From Brevundimonas aveniformis DSM 17977 (lineage in GTDB: Bacteria > Pseudomonadota > Alphaproteobacteria > Caulobacterales > Caulobacteraceae): 64,000 nt of DNA. A program made the position numbers and the translations under genes. Under the pieces are notes generated by a model. The model had not been told where the DNA came from, ran no database searches, and was given only the letters and a program-made list of their open reading frames with translations. The DNA is taken from assembly GCF_000428765.1 (NCBI RefSeq), contig NZ_AUAO01000002.1, positions 434,001 to 498,000 of the forward strand, read 5' to 3'. Shown here in pieces: positions 61,269 to 64,000 of the stretch (position 1 is the first letter of the stretch; each line of letters begins with the position of its first letter).

Positions 61269-62399
61269 CTAGGCGTCTGCTGGACCCCGAGCTTCAGCCG
61301 AAGCCGCAGCCGACCGATCTTCAGCGGCCACAGCGGTATCGCCCTGGGCCGGTGCGTCCACCACATTGACGGCGACGTCAGAAATGTCAGGAGCCCCGGC
61401 CTCGGGAGCTCGGCCCGTCTGCGGCGCGCCGGTCGAGGGCTGGACCGATTGGGCGAACTGCGAAGCGCCGCCCCGACGACCGCCGAAACGATAGAAGATG
61501 TGGCTGCCGACCTGGGTGACACGCACAAGCTGTCCGCTCCAGCGTGGATTGACGGCCGTGGTATGGAAATGGGTCGCGTTGCCGACCGGCGCATAGACGT
61601 GGCCGCTCAGCGCATTGGCGGCGACACGGCGGGCCCGCTCCCAGGCCCCGCCTTCGCGGCGGCCATGCATGGAACCGTTACACACGAAGCTGAACTGGCA
61701 GCCTGTGCGGCGTCCGGCACCCTGATAGACCACGCCACAGACCGTCTGCGGGAAGGCCCCATGGCGCGCCCGATTCAGAACGACCTGAGCGACGGCCTGC
61801 ATACCGGACTGACCTTCACCACGCGCCTCGTAATAGACGGCGGTGGTCAGACAATCGAGGTCGCGAGAGGCTTCAAGGGCACCATTGAGGCGGAACGGGC
61901 GGGCTGGATCAACCGTGGTCCCGCCGCGTAGGCCGGCATCGGCCACGCTTTCACGGGTGGCACGGGTCAAGGCGGCCTGGCCGCGCTGCTCGAGCAGGGC
62001 CGTCAGCTGGGCCGAACGGCGGTCGCGCTGGGCATCGCCGGCAACGGTGTAGGGATCGTGGCGGCGCGCAATATCGAGCGCGCTGGGATTGAGGCCGCCC
62101 ACGGCAGCGGCAAGAGCTTCATCGGTGAAGCCGGAGTCATAGGCTCCCGCCATGCGGTAGGCCTGTCCACGAACAGTGGCAGATTGCGCGACTGCGCCGC
62201 CCAGATAGGCCATGCCCACAGCCGCGCCCACGATCCCTCCGAAAATCGCCGCAGCAGCCGAGGCGCGCTGGCGAGACATTCCGGTCTTGAGAGTCTGGAT
62301 TAGGCCGCGCGCACGCTCAGGCGCACGCAGATGCGCGAAAAAAGTCACCGTTCTGGTATCCTCTGCGACGAGAGCGCCCTGGCTCCCCGACGAGTTCAC
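61269..62399 (-). CDS. Cell wall hydrolase, SleB family (second copy)
   Basis: A 376-residue protein. One hydrophobic stretch (about residues 48-72, AAIFGGIVGAAVGMAYLGGA) anchors or exports it. The SleB domain (about 180-290) shows CLTTAVYYEARGEGQSGMQA, VVLNRARHGAFPQTVCGVVY, GCQFSFVCNGSMHGRREGGA and VGNATHFHTTAVNPRWSG, with HIFYRFGG. The catalytic Glu is in YYEARGEG. Its domain is clearly paralogous to the one at 54190. GTG at 62399 is the start used; an ATG at residue 41 (MSRQRASAAA) is a possible alternative that would start just before the membrane segment. It ends in an Ala-rich tail. Confidence 0.88.
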   Translation of the reverse strand: MNSSGSQGALVAEDTRTVTFFAHLRAPERARGLIQTLKTGMSRQRASAAAAIFGGIVGAAVGMAYLGGAVAQSATVRGQAYRMAGAYDSGFTDEALAAAVGGLNPSALDIARRHDPYTVAGDAQRDRRSAQLTALLEQRGQAALTRATRESVADAGLRGGTTVDPARPFRLNGALEASRDLDCLTTAVYYEARGEGQSGMQAVAQVVLNRARHGAFPQTVCGVVYQGAGRRTGCQFSFVCNGSMHGRREGGAWERARRVAANALSGHVYAPVGNATHFHTTAVNPRWSGQLVRVTQVGSHIFYRFGGRRGGASQFAQSVQPSTGAPQTGRAPEAGAPDISDVAVNVVDAPAQGDTAVAAEDRSAAASAEARGPADA

Positions 62400-62784
62400 C
62401 CTGGTCGCCTTTCAGGCCAGACTCAGGATGCAGAAGGCGCGCGATGGGACGAACCCGCCGCGCGCCGGAGACGCGCATTAGCCACCGGAATATGACCTCA
62501 ATGTGGTCGATTTGCAAGATTTTGCTGCATCGCAGCAAAAACGCTCTGTGGGCAGGTTTGGCGGTGAGGCCGTTTTCCTTCTCGGTGCCCATCTACAAAA
62601 GGCCTGCCCTAAAGTGGGGCATTAGGAACTCGATTGGGTGCGTTGCAACAGATTCGCGCCCAGGGCGATGCGTGACGCCGTGACGCAGGCCTCTGACGCG
62701 AATCAGGGCACCCGTTTGTGACCGCTGGGCGATTGCCGCGAGGCGGGTGGCGAGGCACAATCACTGCCGTTGGTGGAGGATGGC
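62400..62784. promoter_or_regulatory. Divergent intergenic region with a perfect palindrome at 62520-62540
   Basis: The 385-base region between divergent genes holds TTTTGCTGC (62520-62528), ATC, GCAGCAAAA (62532-62540), a perfect nine-base dyad with three-base centre. It contains CTGC-N3-GCAG, like the operators described for PhaR-type regulators of polyhydroxybutyrate genes. Apart from that dyad I see no other clear gene or RNA; short open frames in it lack support. Confidence 0.45.
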
Positions 62785-63231
62785 ATGAGACACGATCGTG
62801 TATTGGCCCTGGCCGCGATTTTAACAGCTTTGTCCGGTCCGGCGTGGGCTGGAGATCTTACCTATCAGCACCATCGCGACGGGCCCGACCTGCTTGAGCG
62901 GTCCGATGGCCAGCCCTACTGGCTTCTCCTCGGTGAATGTGCCGGGTTCTACGGTGCCTTGGCGAACGTCGCCACGAGTGAAGGCGACTATGATCGCGAT
63001 CTGGCCGAGGGGGTTCGCTACTTCAATTCGGCGCTGGCTCGCCTTCGGGCTGATCGCCAGCTGGACCGGGCCGGCGCTGTGGCCCTGCTTGAACCACGCG
63101 TTACGCAGGCCCGCCGCGTCGGGGAATCCAGCCTTGCACAAGCGTCAGGGGGGAGCCTGACGCCCGACCAAATTCTGCGGTCAACCTGTGGGTCGGTTGA
63201 TCGGATCTATCGCACGGCTGGCGGTTCCTAG
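62785..63231 (+). CDS. Exported protein of unknown function
   Basis: A 148-residue protein with a signal peptide (MRHDRVLALAAILTALSGPA, cut likely after WAG near residue 23) and so likely periplasmic. The body is helical, with WLLLGECAGFYGALANVATS and a Cys at ILRSTCGSVDRIY; two Cys in the mature part may pair. I do not recognise the family. ATG at 62785 follows GGAGGA (62775-62780). It stops 24 bases before the convergent gcvPB. Confidence 0.72.
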   Translation: MRHDRVLALAAILTALSGPAWAGDLTYQHHRDGPDLLERSDGQPYWLLLGECAGFYGALANVATSEGDYDRDLAEGVRYFNSALARLRADRQLDRAGAVALLEPRVTQARRVGESSLAQASGGSLTPDQILRSTCGSVDRIYRTAGGS

Positions 63232-63254
63232 ACTCAGCTGGGCTCCAGCCACGC

Positions 63255-64000
63255 CTATTCCGCCGCGATGTTGGAGCCCTCGGCGGGTTTCCAACGCAGG
63301 ACCGGTGAGCGCGCTGCGCGGGTTTCATCCAGCCGGCGCATCGGCGCATGGAACGGCGCGCCCTTGAAGCGGTCGACGTCACCGGCCTTGGCTGCGGCCG
63401 CCAGCGCGCGCATGGCCTCAATGAAGCGATCCAGTTCGGCCTTGGACTCTGTCTCGGTCGGCTCGATCAGCATGGCACCGTGGACGACCAGCGGGAAATA
63501 CATGGTCATCGGGTGGAAGCCCTCGTCGATCATCGCCTTGGCGAAGTCGAGCGTGGTGATGTCGGTGCCTTTCAGCCATTCGTCGTCGAACAGGGCCTCG
63601 TGCATACACGGACCATCGGGGAAGGCCGGAGACATCAGGTCTTGCAAACGAGCCTTGAGGTAGTTGGCGTTCAGCACCGCATCTTCGGCGACCTGACGCA
63701 AGCCGTCCGAGCCGTGGCTCATCATGTAGCTGAGCGCGCGGACATACATCCCCATCTGGCCCTGGAAGGCGCACAGACGGCCAAAGGCTTCCTTGGCCTC
63801 ACCTTCGGGGCGTTCGATCAGCTCAAAGCCATTATCGTCATGCACGACCCAGGGCACCGGCGCGAACGGGGCCAGGGCCGCTGACAGCACCACCGGACCC
63901 GCGCCGGGTCCACCGCCGCCGTGCGGCGTTGAAAAGGTCTTGTGCAGATTGATGTGCATGGCGTCGACGCCCAGGTCGCCCGGGCGCACCCGCCCGACGA
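63255..64000 (-). CDS. gcvPB: Glycine dehydrogenase (decarboxylating) subunit 2, N-terminus outside window
   Basis: The C-terminal ~248 residues of the PLP-dependent P-protein subunit 2 of the glycine cleavage system. The PLP-lysine is in MHINLHKTFSTPHGGGGPGA, with GGGGPGAGPV typical of the P-protein, followed by YVRALSYMMSHGSDGLRQVA and MIEPTETESKAELDRFIEAM-type sequence (LIEPTETESKAELDRFIEAM). It decarboxylates glycine and passes the aminomethyl group to the H-protein lipoyl arm. Here the P-protein is of the split (GcvPA/GcvPB) form; GcvPA is probably farther upstream, beyond the window edge. The frame is open to base 64000. Confidence 0.93.
   Translation of the reverse strand, partial: VGRVRPGDLGVDAMHINLHKTFSTPHGGGGPGAGPVVLSAALAPFAPVPWVVHDDNGFELIERPEGEAKEAFGRLCAFQGQMGMYVRALSYMMSHGSDGLRQVAEDAVLNANYLKARLQDLMSPAFPDGPCMHEALFDDEWLKGTDITTLDFAKAMIDEGFHPMTMYFPLVVHGAMLIEPTETESKAELDRFIEAMRALAAAAKAGDVDRFKGAPFHAPMRRLDETRAARSPVLRWKPAEGSNIAAE

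Noticed and set aside
62444..62683. 79-codon open frame in the intergenic region
   Set aside because: No ribosome site, no recognisable composition, and it runs across the palindrome at 62520. It lacks support as a gene.

Overview
The window is high-GC, densely packed bacterial chromosome. Gene content and style point to an alphaproteobacterium of the Caulobacterales, most like Brevundimonas or Caulobacter: a branched-chain 2-oxoacid dehydrogenase operon with a two-lipoyl-domain E2, two SleB-type cell wall hydrolases, HWE/HisKA_2-type sensor kinase signalling, GcvPB as a separate subunit, TTGAC..GCTA-like promoters and many 1- or 4-base start/stop overlaps. The genus is inferred from protein resemblance only. 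No phage, insertion sequence, CRISPR array or rRNA was seen. One tRNA gene (elongator tRNA-Met, CAT) is present.

Layout. 1-3.7 kb: two VOC-fold genes and a group of small membrane proteins (unknown, short MscS, flagellar-rod-like mini-protein, TMEM43 family). 3.8-6.5 kb: a tight three-gene operon of a KAS III-like ketosynthase, a heme-oxygenase-fold putative diiron enzyme and an unrecognised protein. 6.7-9.8 kb: an exported TPR-like protein and a histidine kinase that lacks its ATPase domain; between them lies a decayed copy of the 3' end of the third operon gene. 9.9-16.2 kb: SLC13 permease, PadR/HAAS pair, MscS channel, pirin and an SMP-30-like lipoprotein. 16.4-22.3 kb: the complete bkd operon (E1 alpha, E1 beta, E2, an exported unknown, E3). 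22.3-29.0 kb: thioesterase, hybrid kinase, PQQ-type sugar dehydrogenase, asparagine synthase, glycosyltransferase. 29.1-35.98 kb: tRNA-Met, then a leftward series of fba, pgk, ELM1-like, greA, a small membrane protein, GST and a DEAD-box helicase. 36.1-43.4 kb: M20 hydrolase, selD-mnmH, DUF1294, carB and rraB. 43.7-48.7 kb: DUF305 protein, lipoprotein, and the thiolase/FadJ beta-oxidation pair. 48.8-54.1 kb: small membrane protein, ECF sigma with a DUF6768-type partner, DUF488, epoxide hydrolase-like, Ogt and a kinase/response-regulator pair. 54.2-62.4 kb: the nadA-(site-2 protease)-nadB-nadC operon and an acyltransferase, flanked by two SleB paralogues. 62.8-64 kb: an exported unknown and the C-terminal part of gcvPB.

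Functional links: the bkd operon feeds branched acyl-CoA into metabolism that the thiolase/FadJ pair can continue. NAD synthesis (nadABC) has a striking paired-operator upstream region. SelD and MnmH form a closed selenium-to-tRNA route.

The most unusual signals are (a) arrays of GC-rich hairpins from one palindromic repeat family that sit in frame inside the linkers of bkdB and asnB, (b) the ketosynthase/diiron-enzyme/unknown operon and its nearby gene relic, and (c) the HisKA-REC protein with no catalytic ATPase domain.
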